Source of the DNA: Suttonella indologenes
Lineage (GTDB): Bacteria > Pseudomonadota > Gammaproteobacteria > Cardiobacteriales > Cardiobacteriaceae
DNA: 64,000 nt
Assembly (NCBI RefSeq): GCF_900460215.1
Contig: NZ_UHIA01000004.1
Span: 93,501-157,500, forward strand
Reading direction: 5' to 3'
The notes under the pieces are model-generated. The model was given only the letters and a program-made list of their open reading frames with translations. It ran no database searches and was not told where the DNA came from. This document shows, in pieces, positions 18,750 through 26,807 of this stretch. Position 1 is the first letter of the stretch. Each line of letters starts with the position of its first letter. The translations under genes were made by a program, and so were the position numbers.

Positions 18750-19064
18750 ATGAAACGTATACAGACTGGTGATGAAGTTATTGTGATTGCCGGTAAAGCA
18801 GAAAATAAAGGTAAGCGTGGTAAGGTCTTATCAGTACATGGCGATCGTGTGATAGTTGATGGTGTTAATCAGGTCTCTAAACATGTGAAGCCTAATCCGC
18901 AATTGGGCATTGAGGGTGGTGTTGTGAAGAAAAATGCCTCTATTCATGTTTCAAATGTGATGCTGTTTAATCCTGAAACGGGAAAAGGCGATCGTGTTGG
19001 ATTTAAAATCGAAGATGGGGTAAAATTCCGCGTTTTTAAATCTAATGGTGCGAAGGTAAGCTGA
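18750..19064 (+). CDS. rplX: 50S ribosomal protein L24
   Basis: Early assembly protein at the tunnel exit, 104 residues as in E. coli. A KOW-type start (KRIQTGDEVIVIAGKAENKG KR) with the conserved NxxxKHVKPNPQ loop is visible. GGAG precedes the ATG. Confidence 0.96.
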   Translation: MKRIQTGDEVIVIAGKAENKGKRGKVLSVHGDRVIVDGVNQVSKHVKPNPQLGIEGGVVKKNASIHVSNVMLFNPETGKGDRVGFKIEDGVKFRVFKSNGAKVS

Positions 19065-19071
19065 GGAAAAT

Positions 19072-19611
19072 ATGGCTCGTTTACAAAAATTATATAAAGA
19101 AGAGCTAGCGCCGGCTTTGTTAAAAGAGCTGGGGTTAGCTAATGTGATGGAAGTTCCTCGTTTGGAGAAAATTACCATCAATATGGGTGTTGGCGAAGCG
19201 GTTAATGATAAAAAAATTATGGACAATGCTGTGCGTGATTTAGGGTTAATTGCCGGACAAAAGCCATTAATTACAAAATCTAAAAAATCAATTGCTGGTT
19301 TTAAAATTCGTGACGGATGGCCAATAGGCTGTAAAGTTACGCTTCGCCGCGAGCAAATGTATGAATTTTTAGATCGTTTAATTAATGTTTCTTTGCCGCG
19401 TACTCGAGATTTCCGCGGCTTAAGCGCAAAATCTTTTGATGGACGTGGAAATTATACCTTTGGTGTTAAAGAGCATATCATTTTCCCAGAAATTGACTTT
19501 GAAAAAACAGATGCAATGCGCGGAATGGATATTACTTTTACCACTTCGGCAAAAACAGATGAACAAGCTAAAGCTTTATTAGCGGCTTTTGGCTTTCCAT
19601 TTAAAGGATAA
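19072..19611 (+). CDS. rplE: 50S ribosomal protein L5
   Basis: 5S rRNA-binding protein of the central protuberance, 179 residues as in E. coli. Conserved blocks are ITINMGVGEAVNDKKIMDNA, the KPLITKSKKSIAGFKIRDGW stretch and LPRTRDFRGLSAKSFDGRGN. In E. coli the start of this gene is where S8 binds to repress spc; no matching structure could be confirmed by eye here. Confidence 0.97.
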   Translation: MARLQKLYKEELAPALLKELGLANVMEVPRLEKITINMGVGEAVNDKKIMDNAVRDLGLIAGQKPLITKSKKSIAGFKIRDGWPIGCKVTLRREQMYEFLDRLINVSLPRTRDFRGLSAKSFDGRGNYTFGVKEHIIFPEIDFEKTDAMRGMDITFTTSAKTDEQAKALLAAFGFPFKG

Positions 19612-19617
19612 AGGCTT

Positions 19618-19926
19618 ATGGCTAAACAAAGTATGATAAACCGTGAGGCTAAACGCATTAAAACGGTTCAAAAATACGCTGCAAAAAGAGCTGAATTAAA
19701 AGAGATTATTCGTAAAGTTGATACTTATTCGGAAGAAGAGCGTCTTCTTGCTCAAGAAAAATTGCAAAAGCAACCGCGTAATGCATCAGCTTCACGTTTG
19801 CAACGTCGTTGCCGTATTACAGGTCGTCCGCATGCGGTTTACCGTAAATTTGGTTTATCTCGTATAAAATTACGGGAATTGGCAATGCGTGGCGAAGTGC
19901 CGGGTGTTAAAAAAGCGAGCTGGTAA
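19618..19926 (+). CDS. rpsN: 30S ribosomal protein S14 (zinc-free form)
   Basis: Small-subunit head protein, 102 residues. It has the long, cysteine-poor form: a single cysteine in RLQRRCRITGRPH in place of the paired CxxC motifs of the zinc-binding form. The C-terminal SRIKLRELAMRGEVPGVKKASW is conserved. The stop codon is embedded in a perfect 8-bp hairpin. Confidence 0.97.
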   Translation: MAKQSMINREAKRIKTVQKYAAKRAELKEIIRKVDTYSEEERLLAQEKLQKQPRNASASRLQRRCRITGRPHAVYRKFGLSRIKLRELAMRGEVPGVKKASW

Positions 19927-19937
19927 TTTTACCAGCT
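19918..19937 (+). promoter_or_regulatory. Hairpin spanning the rpsN stop codon
   Basis: AGCTGGTA (19918-19925), loop ATTT, TACCAGCT (19930-19937): a perfect 8-bp stem containing the rpsN TAA. Only three T residues follow, so it is a weak terminator at best; a processing or pausing site is as likely. A second 6-bp hairpin AGATCG/CGATCT follows at 19952-19966 in the 60-base rpsN-rpsH gap, the longest gap in the spc block. Confidence 0.5.
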
Positions 19938-19986
19938 TTATCTAAGTTCCAAGATCGTATCGATCTGATACTGAAAGAGGTTAAAT

Positions 19987-20376
19987 ATGTTAATGGATCC
20001 AATTGCGGATATGCTGACGCGTATTCGTAATGCTCAACGCATAGGACGATCAATCGTAGCTATGCCTTCTTCTAAGCAAAAAGTCGCTATTGCAAAAGTT
20101 TTGCAATCAGAGGGTTATATTCAATTATTTGAAGTCTCTAATGATGCAAAGCCAGAGTTGACGGTGCATTTAAAATATTATCAGGGAAAGCCTGTTATTG
20201 AGTTGATTAAGAGAATTAGCCGTCCGGGTTTACGAATTTTTAAAGGTAAAAATGAGCTTCCTCGCATTCAAGGCGGATTAGGAATTGCTATTATTTCTAC
20301 CTCCAAAGGTATGATGAGCGATCACCAAGCGCGAAAAGATGGTCTTGGTGGCGAAGTCATCTGCTTTGTAGCATAA
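19987..20376 (+). CDS. rpsH: 30S ribosomal protein S8
   Basis: Primary 16S rRNA central-domain binder, 129 residues (E. coli 130). The start MLMDPIADMLTRIRNAQ and C-terminal GLGIAIISTSKGMMSDHQAR are conserved. AGAGG lies upstream of the ATG at 19987. In E. coli S8 is the autogenous repressor of spc. The 60-base spacer before it holds two hairpins. Confidence 0.97.
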   Translation: MLMDPIADMLTRIRNAQRIGRSIVAMPSSKQKVAIAKVLQSEGYIQLFEVSNDAKPELTVHLKYYQGKPVIELIKRISRPGLRIFKGKNELPRIQGGLGIAIISTSKGMMSDHQARKDGLGGEVICFVA

Positions 20377-20389
20377 ATTTGGAGGTAAT

Positions 20390-20923
20390 ATGTCACGAGT
20401 AGGAAAACAGCCTGTTGCTTTGCCAAAAGGCGTTGATATCAGCATTAATAATCAAGAAGTAACTGTAAAAGGAAGCAAAGGTCAATTGACTTTGAACCTT
20501 CATCCTTATACTAAAGTTGCGCAAGAAGGTGAGCAATTAACTTTTAGCCCAGTCAAAGAATCCGCAGATGCTTGGGCCATGACGGGTACTATGCGTGCAT
20601 TAGTCAATAATATGGTAATTGGTGTTAGTCAAGGTTTTGAAAAAAAATTACAATTGATTGGTGTTGGTTATCGTGCACAGGTTCAAGGTCAAAAATTGAA
20701 TCTTTCTCTAGGTTTTTCTCATCCTGTTGAGTTTAATGCGCCTCAAGGTATTACTATTGAAACTCCAAGCCAAACAGAAATATTGGTTAGAGGCAGTGAT
20801 AAACAATTAGTGGGTGAAGTTGCGGCGAAAATTCGTGCTTACCGTCCGCCGGAGCCTTATAAAGGCAAGGGTGTTCGTTATGCAAATGAGTATGTAGCCA
20901 TTAAAGAAGCTAAGAAAAAATAA
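20390..20923 (+). CDS. rplF: 50S ribosomal protein L6
   Basis: Two-domain protein at the factor-binding side of the large subunit, 177 residues as in E. coli. The start MSRVGKQPVALPKGV, the GVGYRAQVQG stretch and the C-terminal RPPEPYKGKGVRYANE are conserved. GGAGG precedes the ATG. Confidence 0.97.
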   Translation: MSRVGKQPVALPKGVDISINNQEVTVKGSKGQLTLNLHPYTKVAQEGEQLTFSPVKESADAWAMTGTMRALVNNMVIGVSQGFEKKLQLIGVGYRAQVQGQKLNLSLGFSHPVEFNAPQGITIETPSQTEILVRGSDKQLVGEVAAKIRAYRPPEPYKGKGVRYANEYVAIKEAKKK

Positions 20924-20935
20924 CGGGGTGAAATT

Positions 20936-21292
20936 ATGAATCAAAAGAAAATAAATCGAATCCGTCGCGGAAAACGTACCCGTTTGAATATTCGTGCTTC
21001 AGGTAAGGCAAGTTTGATTGTAAATAAAACACCTCGTCATATGTATGCGCAAATTATAAACGGTCAAGATGGGCGCGTTTTGGCAACGGTTTCTACTTTA
21101 CAATCTTCTGTTGCTGAAGGTTTAAAATATACCGGAAATATTGAAGCAGCTGCTAAAGTAGGTAGGCTGATTGGTGAGAAAGCAAAATCTCTTGGAATTG
21201 AGACGATTGCTTTTGATCGCAGCGGTTTTCGCTATCATGGTCGTGTGAAGGCTTTAGCTGAAGCTGCGCGAGAAACTGGATTGGAATTTTAA
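20936..21292 (+). CDS. rplR: 50S ribosomal protein L18
   Basis: 5S rRNA-binding protein, 118 residues (E. coli 117). The basic N-terminus (NRIRRGKRTRLNIRASGK) and the FDRSGFRYHGRVKALAEAAR block are typical. Located between rplF and rpsE as in other spc operons. Confidence 0.97.
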   Translation: MNQKKINRIRRGKRTRLNIRASGKASLIVNKTPRHMYAQIINGQDGRVLATVSTLQSSVAEGLKYTGNIEAAAKVGRLIGEKAKSLGIETIAFDRSGFRYHGRVKALAEAARETGLEF

Positions 21293-21301
21293 GAGGTTAC
21301 T

Positions 21302-21817
21302 ATGGCTCAACAAAAAGAACGTCAACAAGACAATGAATTTTTGGAAAAGCTGGTTGCTGTTAACCGAGTGACCAAAGTGGTTAAAGGTGGGCGCCAATTT
21401 GCGTTTGCAGCTTTGGTTGTCGTGGGAGATGGTAATGGGCGTGTTGGTTTTGGTTATGGAAAAGCTAAAGAAGTACCTATTGCTGTTCAGAAAGCTATGG
21501 ATCAAGCCAAAAAATCATTAGTGAAAATTTCTCTGCATAAAGATACTCTGCAACATGCTGTCGTTGGGACACATGGTGCGGCTCGTGTATTTATGCAACC
21601 TGCTTCTGAAGGTACGGGAATTATTGCCGGCGGTGCAATGCGTGCTGTATTCGAAGTACTAGGTGTTAAAGACGTATTGGCGAAATGTATGGGAACTCGC
21701 AATCCGGGAAATGTTATCCGTGCGACCATTAATGGCTTGCAATCTATGAATACAGCAGCCGATGTTGCTGCTAAACGAGGTAAGTCTATTGAAGAGGTAT
21801 TAGCAAATGTCCAATAA
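21302..21817 (+). CDS. rpsE: 30S ribosomal protein S5
   Basis: Decoding-fidelity protein of the small subunit, 171 residues (E. coli 166). The N-terminal double-stranded RNA-binding fold includes VVKGGRQFAFAALVVVGDGN and GRVGFGYGKAKEVPIAVQKA. The C-terminal region (GTRNPGNVIRATINGL) is intact. The last ten or so bases overlap the start of rpmD. Confidence 0.97.
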   Translation: MAQQKERQQDNEFLEKLVAVNRVTKVVKGGRQFAFAALVVVGDGNGRVGFGYGKAKEVPIAVQKAMDQAKKSLVKISLHKDTLQHAVVGTHGAARVFMQPASEGTGIIAGGAMRAVFEVLGVKDVLAKCMGTRNPGNVIRATINGLQSMNTAADVAAKRGKSIEEVLANVQ

Positions 21818-21989
21818 ATTGCGAGTAACGTTGATTAAAAGCCTTAATGGTCGTTTAGAATCTCATAAGCAATGTGTTGCTGGGTTGGGATTGCGTAAAA
21901 TGCATCAATCGCGTGAAGTGATTAACACACCCGAGAATCGGGGCATGATTAATAAAGTATCTTACCTGCTAAAAGTAGAGGAAGTCTAA
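21807..21989 (+). CDS. rpmD: 50S ribosomal protein L30
   Basis: Small large-subunit protein, 60 residues (E. coli 59). LRVTLIKSLNGRLESHKQC followed by GLGLRKMHQSREVINTPENR is characteristic. The ATG lies inside the end of rpsE (11-base overlap), implying coupled translation. Confidence 0.96.
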   Translation: MSNKLRVTLIKSLNGRLESHKQCVAGLGLRKMHQSREVINTPENRGMINKVSYLLKVEEV

Positions 21990-21991
21990 TA

Positions 21992-22426
21992 ATGCGTTTA
22001 AATTCTCTAAAGCCTGCCGAAGGCTCTAAGCATTCTGCCAAAAGACTTGGTCGAGGTATTGGTTCAGGTTTAGGTAAAACAAGTGGTAAAGGTCATAAAG
22101 GGCAAAAAGCCCGTTCAGGCGGTTATCATAAAGTAGGTTTTGAAGGCGGACAAATGCCTTTGCAACGTCGTTTGCCTAAGCGTGGTTTTAATAGTTTAAA
22201 TCGTAATTTAACTGCTCGAGTCCGTTTGTCGGAACTGAATAAAATTGATTCGGAAGTTATTGATTTATCAGCTCTCAAAGCTGCTGGTGTTATTCCTGTT
22301 CAAGCACAGAACGTCAAAATTTATCTCCATGGTAAATTGGATAAAGTTGTGACAATTAAGGGATTAACATTGAGTGAAGGTGCTAGTAATGCAGTTTCTG
22401 CTGCTGGCGGAAAAGTAGAAGAGTAA
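21992..22426 (+). CDS. rplO: 50S ribosomal protein L15
   Basis: Late-assembly large-subunit protein, 144 residues as in E. coli. The glycine-rich basic N-terminus (RLGRGIGSGLGKTSGKGHKG) and the FEGGQMPLQRRLPKRGF motif are present. It directly precedes secY, the usual order. Confidence 0.97.
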   Translation: MRLNSLKPAEGSKHSAKRLGRGIGSGLGKTSGKGHKGQKARSGGYHKVGFEGGQMPLQRRLPKRGFNSLNRNLTARVRLSELNKIDSEVIDLSALKAAGVIPVQAQNVKIYLHGKLDKVVTIKGLTLSEGASNAVSAAGGKVEE

Positions 22427-22435
22427 AGGTAATTT

Positions 22436-23767
22436 ATGGCAAAGCCCGTTGCTAATCCTTATAAGGAATTAACCTCAAGATTTATTTTTTTGGTGGTTGC
22501 ATTAATCATTTATCGAGTTGGTGCGCACATTCCTGTGCCAGGTGTAAATTTGGCGATGATTAGAGATATGTTTGATAGTGGTAATAGTTCATTATTTCAG
22601 CTATTCAATATGTTTTCTGGCGGCGCTTTGTCTAATGCTTCTCTTTTGGCATTAGGTGTTGCGCCATATATTACCGCATCTATCGTAATGCAGCTTCTAT
22701 CGCATATGTATCCTCCTCTGAAGGAGTTACGTCAGCAAGGAAGTACCGGGCAAAAGAAAATTACTCAATATACGCGATTCTTTGCATTGTTTTTAGGTTT
22801 AATTCAAGGTTTTGCTATATCTCGAGCAGTTTTAGCGCAGGGAATGGTGCTGCCTACAGTGCCTGCGGCTCAATTTCTTCTTGTAGCGACGATCGGTCTT
22901 GCTACCGGCGCATTGTTTATGATGTGGTTAGGAGAGCAAATTACCGAACGCGGAATTGGTAATGGTATATCTATGCTTATTTTTGCAGGTATTGCCGTCA
23001 ATATGCCAAGTGGCATTTATAATTTGTTTAACCAAGCTAAAGTTGGTGAAATCGGTTATGGAAAGTTTTTTCTAATCTTGCTTGTTATTGTCGCCCTCTT
23101 TGCTTTAATCGTTTTTGTAGAACGCGCGCAGCGGCGTATTGCGATCCATTATGCGCGACAACAGCATGGTGCTTCTCGTGGGATGACAGATCGTCAGCAT
23201 TTGCCATTAAAAATTAATATGGCAGGCGTCATACCTGCGATTTTCGCTTCGGCGATTATAACGCTTTTGGTGTCTGCGCTCTCCCTGTTCTCCGGGATGA
23301 ATAATGCTTTTGGGCGTTATATGAGTGATTTAGGTAATGGATTAAATCCCGGCGGTTGGTTATATATTGCTGCTTTTGCATTGTTAATTATTTTATTTGC
23401 TTTCTTCTACACATCTATGATGTTTGAAAATAGAGAATTGGCAGATAATTTGAAGCGCTCCAATGCTTTTATCCAAGGATTTAGACCGGGTAAGCAAACC
23501 GCTGATTATTTGGATATGGTGCAGGAGCGTCTAACTTTGGTAGGGGCGCTATATGTGGCATTTGTCTGTATTTTACCTTCGTTAATGAATATTGGTTCCA
23601 CTTCAGGGCAAATTTTGTTCTTATTTGGCGGGACTTCATTATTAATTGCTGTGGTGGTCGCTATGGATTTTATGTCACAAGTTCAGTCTCATATTATGTC
23701 AAAACAATATGAATCTTTGATGAAAAAAGCCAATCTTTCCGGATTTGGCGGACAATATCATCGTTAA
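22436..23767 (+). CDS. secY: Protein translocase subunit SecY
   Basis: Central channel of the Sec translocon in the inner membrane; 443 residues, the same as E. coli, with ten predicted membrane segments. The plug/first-helix region (RVGAHIPVPGV), ALGVAPYITASIVMQLL, GNGISMLIFAGI and the cytoplasmic C5 loop (RPGKQTADYLDMVQERLTLVGALY) are conserved. The gene closes the spc block just before rpmJ. Confidence 0.97.
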   Translation: MAKPVANPYKELTSRFIFLVVALIIYRVGAHIPVPGVNLAMIRDMFDSGNSSLFQLFNMFSGGALSNASLLALGVAPYITASIVMQLLSHMYPPLKELRQQGSTGQKKITQYTRFFALFLGLIQGFAISRAVLAQGMVLPTVPAAQFLLVATIGLATGALFMMWLGEQITERGIGNGISMLIFAGIAVNMPSGIYNLFNQAKVGEIGYGKFFLILLVIVALFALIVFVERAQRRIAIHYARQQHGASRGMTDRQHLPLKINMAGVIPAIFASAIITLLVSALSLFSGMNNAFGRYMSDLGNGLNPGGWLYIAAFALLIILFAFFYTSMMFENRELADNLKRSNAFIQGFRPGKQTADYLDMVQERLTLVGALYVAFVCILPSLMNIGSTSGQILFLFGGTSLLIAVVVAMDFMSQVQSHIMSKQYESLMKKANLSGFGGQYHR

Positions 23768-23784
23768 AACTCGATGGAGTAAAA

Positions 23785-23898
23785 ATGAAAGTAAGTGCTT
23801 CAATTAAAAAAATGTGCCGTAACTGTCGGGTAATCCGTCGTAACGGTAGTGTTCGTGTAATTTGCACTGACAAGCGTCATAAGCAACGTCAAGGCTAA
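23785..23898 (+). CDS. rpmJ: 50S ribosomal protein L36 (zinc-binding form)
   Basis: A 37-residue gene, MKVSASIKKMCRNCRVIRR continuing to KRHKQRQG. The metal-binding residues CxxC, a later Cys and a His (ICTDKRH) are all present, so this is the zinc-containing form. TGGAG precedes the ATG, 17 bases after secY. In other bacteria it is the last gene of spc, and the alpha promoter follows it here. Confidence 0.95.
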   Translation: MKVSASIKKMCRNCRVIRRNGSVRVICTDKRHKQRQG

Positions 23899-23904
23899 AT
23901 TATT

Positions 23905-23944
23905 TTGACTTCGTGGTGCGAGATCATTATAATTTCGCACCTTT
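23905..23944 (+). promoter_or_regulatory. Alpha operon promoter (rpsM)
   Basis: TTGACT at 23905-23910, a 17-base spacer and a perfect TATAAT at 23928-23933. CGCACCTTT follows two bases later (23936-23944), then CTTTTTAAGGAG and the rpsM ATG. The predicted leader is very short, about 20 bases, so it has little room for the long pseudoknot that S4 binds in E. coli. Confidence 0.85.
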
Positions 23945-23961
23945 CTTTTTAAGGAGTAAAT

Positions 23962-24318
23962 ATGGCACGTATTGCCGGTATCAATGTACCTACCCAAAAA
24001 CATACGGTAATTGCATTGACTTCAATTTACGGTATTGGACCTACTCGTGCAAAGGCAATTTGCAAAGAGACAGGTGTTCAGCCGGATAAGAAAATTCGCG
24101 ATTTGACTGATGCAGAAATTGATGCGTTACGTCAAGCTGTTGGACAATATACAGTTGAAGGCGATCTTCGTCGTCAAGTGTCTATGGATATTAAACGTCT
24201 GATGGATTTGGGTTGTTTTAGAGGTTTGCGTCATCGTCGTAGTCTGCCGGTTCGTGGACAACGTACGAAAACAAATGCACGTACTCGTAAAGGACCTCGT
24301 CGTCCAATTAAACGTTAA
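23962..24318 (+). CDS. rpsM: 30S ribosomal protein S13
   Basis: Small-subunit head protein contacting P-site tRNA, 118 residues as in E. coli. MARIAGINVPTQKHTVIALT, the helix-hairpin-helix region (YGIGPTRAKAI) and the basic tail (GQRTKTNARTRKGPRRPIK) are present. AAGGAG precedes the ATG. First gene of the alpha operon. Confidence 0.97.
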   Translation: MARIAGINVPTQKHTVIALTSIYGIGPTRAKAICKETGVQPDKKIRDLTDAEIDALRQAVGQYTVEGDLRRQVSMDIKRLMDLGCFRGLRHRRSLPVRGQRTKTNARTRKGPRRPIKR

Positions 24319-24334
24319 TTAAGAGAGATGATTT

Positions 24335-24733
24335 ATGGCTAAAGCTGCTGGTAAACAGAAAAATGTAAGAAAAAAGGCAAAGCGTGTTGTTGTGGACGCC
24401 GTTGCGCACGTCCATGCTTCTTTTAACAACACAATCGTGACCATCACAGATGGTCAAGGTAACACGCTTTCTTGGGCAACTGCCGGTGGTTCAGGTTTCC
24501 GTGGTTCTCGTAAAAGTACTCCTTTCGCAGCTCAGGTTGCAGCAGAACGTGCTGGCGAAGTGGCGAAAGAATATGGAGTGCAAAACCTTGATGTAAATAT
24601 CAAAGGTCCGGGTCCGGGGCGTGAATCGGCTGTGCGTGCGTTGAACGCAAGCGGGTTTAATATTCATAGTATTACGGATGTTACGCCTATTCCGCACAAT
24701 GGCTGTCGTCCGCCTAAAAAACGTCGCGTATAA
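24335..24733 (+). CDS. rpsK: 30S ribosomal protein S11
   Basis: Platform protein of the small subunit, 132 residues (E. coli 129). The HASFNNTIVTITDGQGNTLS block and the C-terminal DVTPIPHNGCRPPKKRRV are conserved. The N-terminus is basic and slightly extended. Confidence 0.97.
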   Translation: MAKAAGKQKNVRKKAKRVVVDAVAHVHASFNNTIVTITDGQGNTLSWATAGGSGFRGSRKSTPFAAQVAAERAGEVAKEYGVQNLDVNIKGPGPGRESAVRALNASGFNIHSITDVTPIPHNGCRPPKKRRV

Positions 24734-24750
24734 ATATTTTGGAGTAATTT

Positions 24751-25374
24751 ATGGCTAGATATATTGGTCCTAAGTGTCGATTAGCGCGTCGTGAGGGCGT
24801 TGATCTTGAATTAAAATCTGGCATTATCCCGCTGGAGAAAAAAACTCGTAAAATGGCTTCTGCACCCGGTCAGCATGGCGCTCGTAGAGGTCGCTTATCT
24901 GATTACGGTAGTCAGTTGCGTGAAAAGCAAAAGTTAAAGCGTATTTATGGCGTATTAGAACGTCAATTCCGTAATTACTTTAAAAAAGCTGCTCAGCAAA
25001 AAGGTTCAACAGGCGAAAATCTGTTACAAATTTTGGAGAAGCGTTTAGATAATGTGGTTTACCGTATGGGATTCGGCGCTACTCGTGCAGAAGCTCGTCA
25101 GTTGGTTTCTCATGGTGCTATTGAAGTTAATGGCAAGCGCGTAACTATCGCTTCTTATCAAGTTCAAGCAGAAGATGTGATTTCAGTACGTGAAAAATCG
25201 CGCAATCAAGTACGCATTAAGAGCGCTTTAGAGCTGGCTTCTCAACGCGGCTTTGTTGATTGGATTGAAGTTGATGTGTCTAAAATGACAGGTCAATTCA
25301 AGCGCATTCCAGAGCGTATTGATCTATCGGCTGATATTAATGAGTCGTTGGTTGTTGAGCTTTATTCTAAATAG
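24751..25374 (+). CDS. rpsD: 30S ribosomal protein S4
   Basis: Primary 16S rRNA 5'-domain binder, 207 residues (E. coli 206). MARYIGPKCRLARREGVDL, the S4 RNA-binding motif (RLDNVVYRMGFGATRAEARQ and VSHGAIEVNGKRV) and the terminal ELYSK are present. In E. coli S4 represses the alpha operon. Confidence 0.97.
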   Translation: MARYIGPKCRLARREGVDLELKSGIIPLEKKTRKMASAPGQHGARRGRLSDYGSQLREKQKLKRIYGVLERQFRNYFKKAAQQKGSTGENLLQILEKRLDNVVYRMGFGATRAEARQLVSHGAIEVNGKRVTIASYQVQAEDVISVREKSRNQVRIKSALELASQRGFVDWIEVDVSKMTGQFKRIPERIDLSADINESLVVELYSK

Positions 25375-25401
25375 TCTTGGTTTTATTAAAAAGGTGTTGG
25401 T

Positions 25402-26364
25402 ATGGCTTTATCTGAATTATTGACTCCTCGTATTGTTCAAATTAAAGAAATCGGCCCAAACACCTCTCGCGTTACGCTTGAGCCTTTGGAACGCGGATTC
25501 GGTTACACTTTAGGAACGGCTCTGCGCCGAGTATTGCTTTCTTCTATTGAAGGAGCAGCAATTATAGAGTGTGATATTGAAGGTGTTTTACATGAATATT
25601 CGGCAATTGAAGGGGTTAAGGAAGACGTTATTGATGTCTTGCTGAATCTTAAAGGCGTGGCTTTGATTATGCCTGATCTAGAACGTGCCGAAATGAAATT
25701 GAGCGTAAGCAAGGCTGGTGTTGTCACTGCTGGTGATTTTCGTGCGCCGGCAGGGGTGAAAATTGCAAATCCTGATTATGTTATTGCGCACTTAACCCAA
25801 GACAAACCTTTTTCTATGACGGTTGTTGTTGAAAAAGGACGTGGTTATCGCGTGGTTTCACAGGAAACTGAGGATGGTGAATCAGTGAGAGCAAATGTTC
25901 TGCACCTTGATGCTTCATTTAGTCCTGTACGCCGTATTGCTTATCGTGTTGAACAAGCTCGGGTTGAACAACGTACCAATCTTGATAAATTGATTATTGA
26001 TATTGAGTCAAACGGCACAATTGAGCCTGAGCAAGCGATACGTGAAGCGGCAACGATTTTACATAATCAAATTAAAGTTTTTGTTAAGCTTGAGTCGACA
26101 GAAGTAATCGAGGAAGAAGAGGAAGAAATTCATATTGATCCTGTTCTTTTAAGTCCTGTTGATGATTTGGAATTGACCGTTCGTTCTGCTAATTGCTTAA
26201 AAGCGGAAAATATCAACAGTATTGGCGATTTAGTTCGTCGTACGGAAGTTGAATTGCTGAAAACACCGAATTTAGGTAAAAAATCTCTCAATGAAATCAA
26301 AGAGGTTTTAGCTGCTCGCGGTTTAGAGCTTGGTATGGATATTGAAAATTGGCCGCAGAATTAA
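25402..26364 (+). CDS. rpoA: DNA-directed RNA polymerase subunit alpha
   Basis: Assembly scaffold of RNA polymerase and target of UP elements and activators; 320 residues (E. coli 329). The N-terminal dimerisation domain includes LEPLERGFGYTLGTALRRVL. A glutamate-rich linker (IEEEEEEIHID, about 234-244) leads to the C-terminal domain, in which RSANCLKAENINSIGDLV and TPNLGKKSLNEIKEVL are the DNA/activator-binding helices. Confidence 0.98.
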   Translation: MALSELLTPRIVQIKEIGPNTSRVTLEPLERGFGYTLGTALRRVLLSSIEGAAIIECDIEGVLHEYSAIEGVKEDVIDVLLNLKGVALIMPDLERAEMKLSVSKAGVVTAGDFRAPAGVKIANPDYVIAHLTQDKPFSMTVVVEKGRGYRVVSQETEDGESVRANVLHLDASFSPVRRIAYRVEQARVEQRTNLDKLIIDIESNGTIEPEQAIREAATILHNQIKVFVKLESTEVIEEEEEEIHIDPVLLSPVDDLELTVRSANCLKAENINSIGDLVRRTEVELLKTPNLGKKSLNEIKEVLAARGLELGMDIENWPQN

Positions 26365-26392
26365 TGTCGGCTTTCAGATTTTGGAGTGAATT

Positions 26393-26773
26393 ATGAGACA
26401 TAAATTAGCTGGTCGTAAATTGAACCGTACTAGCGCGCATCGTGAAGCGATGTTTAAAAATATGAGCGTATCTTTGATTCAGCATGAGTTGATTAAAACA
26501 ACTTTGCCTAAAGCAAAAGATTTACGCCGTGTATTAGAGCCTATCATTACTCATGCAAAAAATAATGATACGGTTGCGGCGCGCCGTTTAGCTTTTGCCC
26601 GTCTGCGTGATCGTGATGCGGTACAAAAATTATTTGCTGAATTAGCGCCACGCTATAAAGAGCGCCCGGGTGGTTATATTCGCATTTTAAAATGCGGTTT
26701 CCGTCCAGGCGACCAGGCGCCAATGGCTTACGTAGAATTGGTTGACCGTCCGGTTGAAGATACTCAGGCCTAA
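26393..26773 (+). CDS. rplQ: 50S ribosomal protein L17
   Basis: Tunnel-exit protein, 126 residues (E. coli 127). MRHKLAGRKLNRTSAHREAM is the family's hallmark start. Its stop codon is followed within ten bases by a strong intrinsic terminator, closing the r-protein super-cluster. Confidence 0.97.
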   Translation: MRHKLAGRKLNRTSAHREAMFKNMSVSLIQHELIKTTLPKAKDLRRVLEPIITHAKNNDTVAARRLAFARLRDRDAVQKLFAELAPRYKERPGGYIRILKCGFRPGDQAPMAYVELVDRPVEDTQA

Positions 26774-26777
26774 TGCA

Positions 26778-26806
26778 AAACGCTCTGCTTCGGCAGAGCT
26801 TTTTTA
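26778..26806 (+). terminator. Intrinsic terminator of the alpha operon
   Basis: GCTCTGC (26782-26788), a TTCG tetraloop, GCAGAGC (26793-26799), then six T residues. The hemH ATG follows two bases after the T tract, so this terminator also constrains how hemH is transcribed. Confidence 0.9.
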
Positions 26807-26807
26807 T

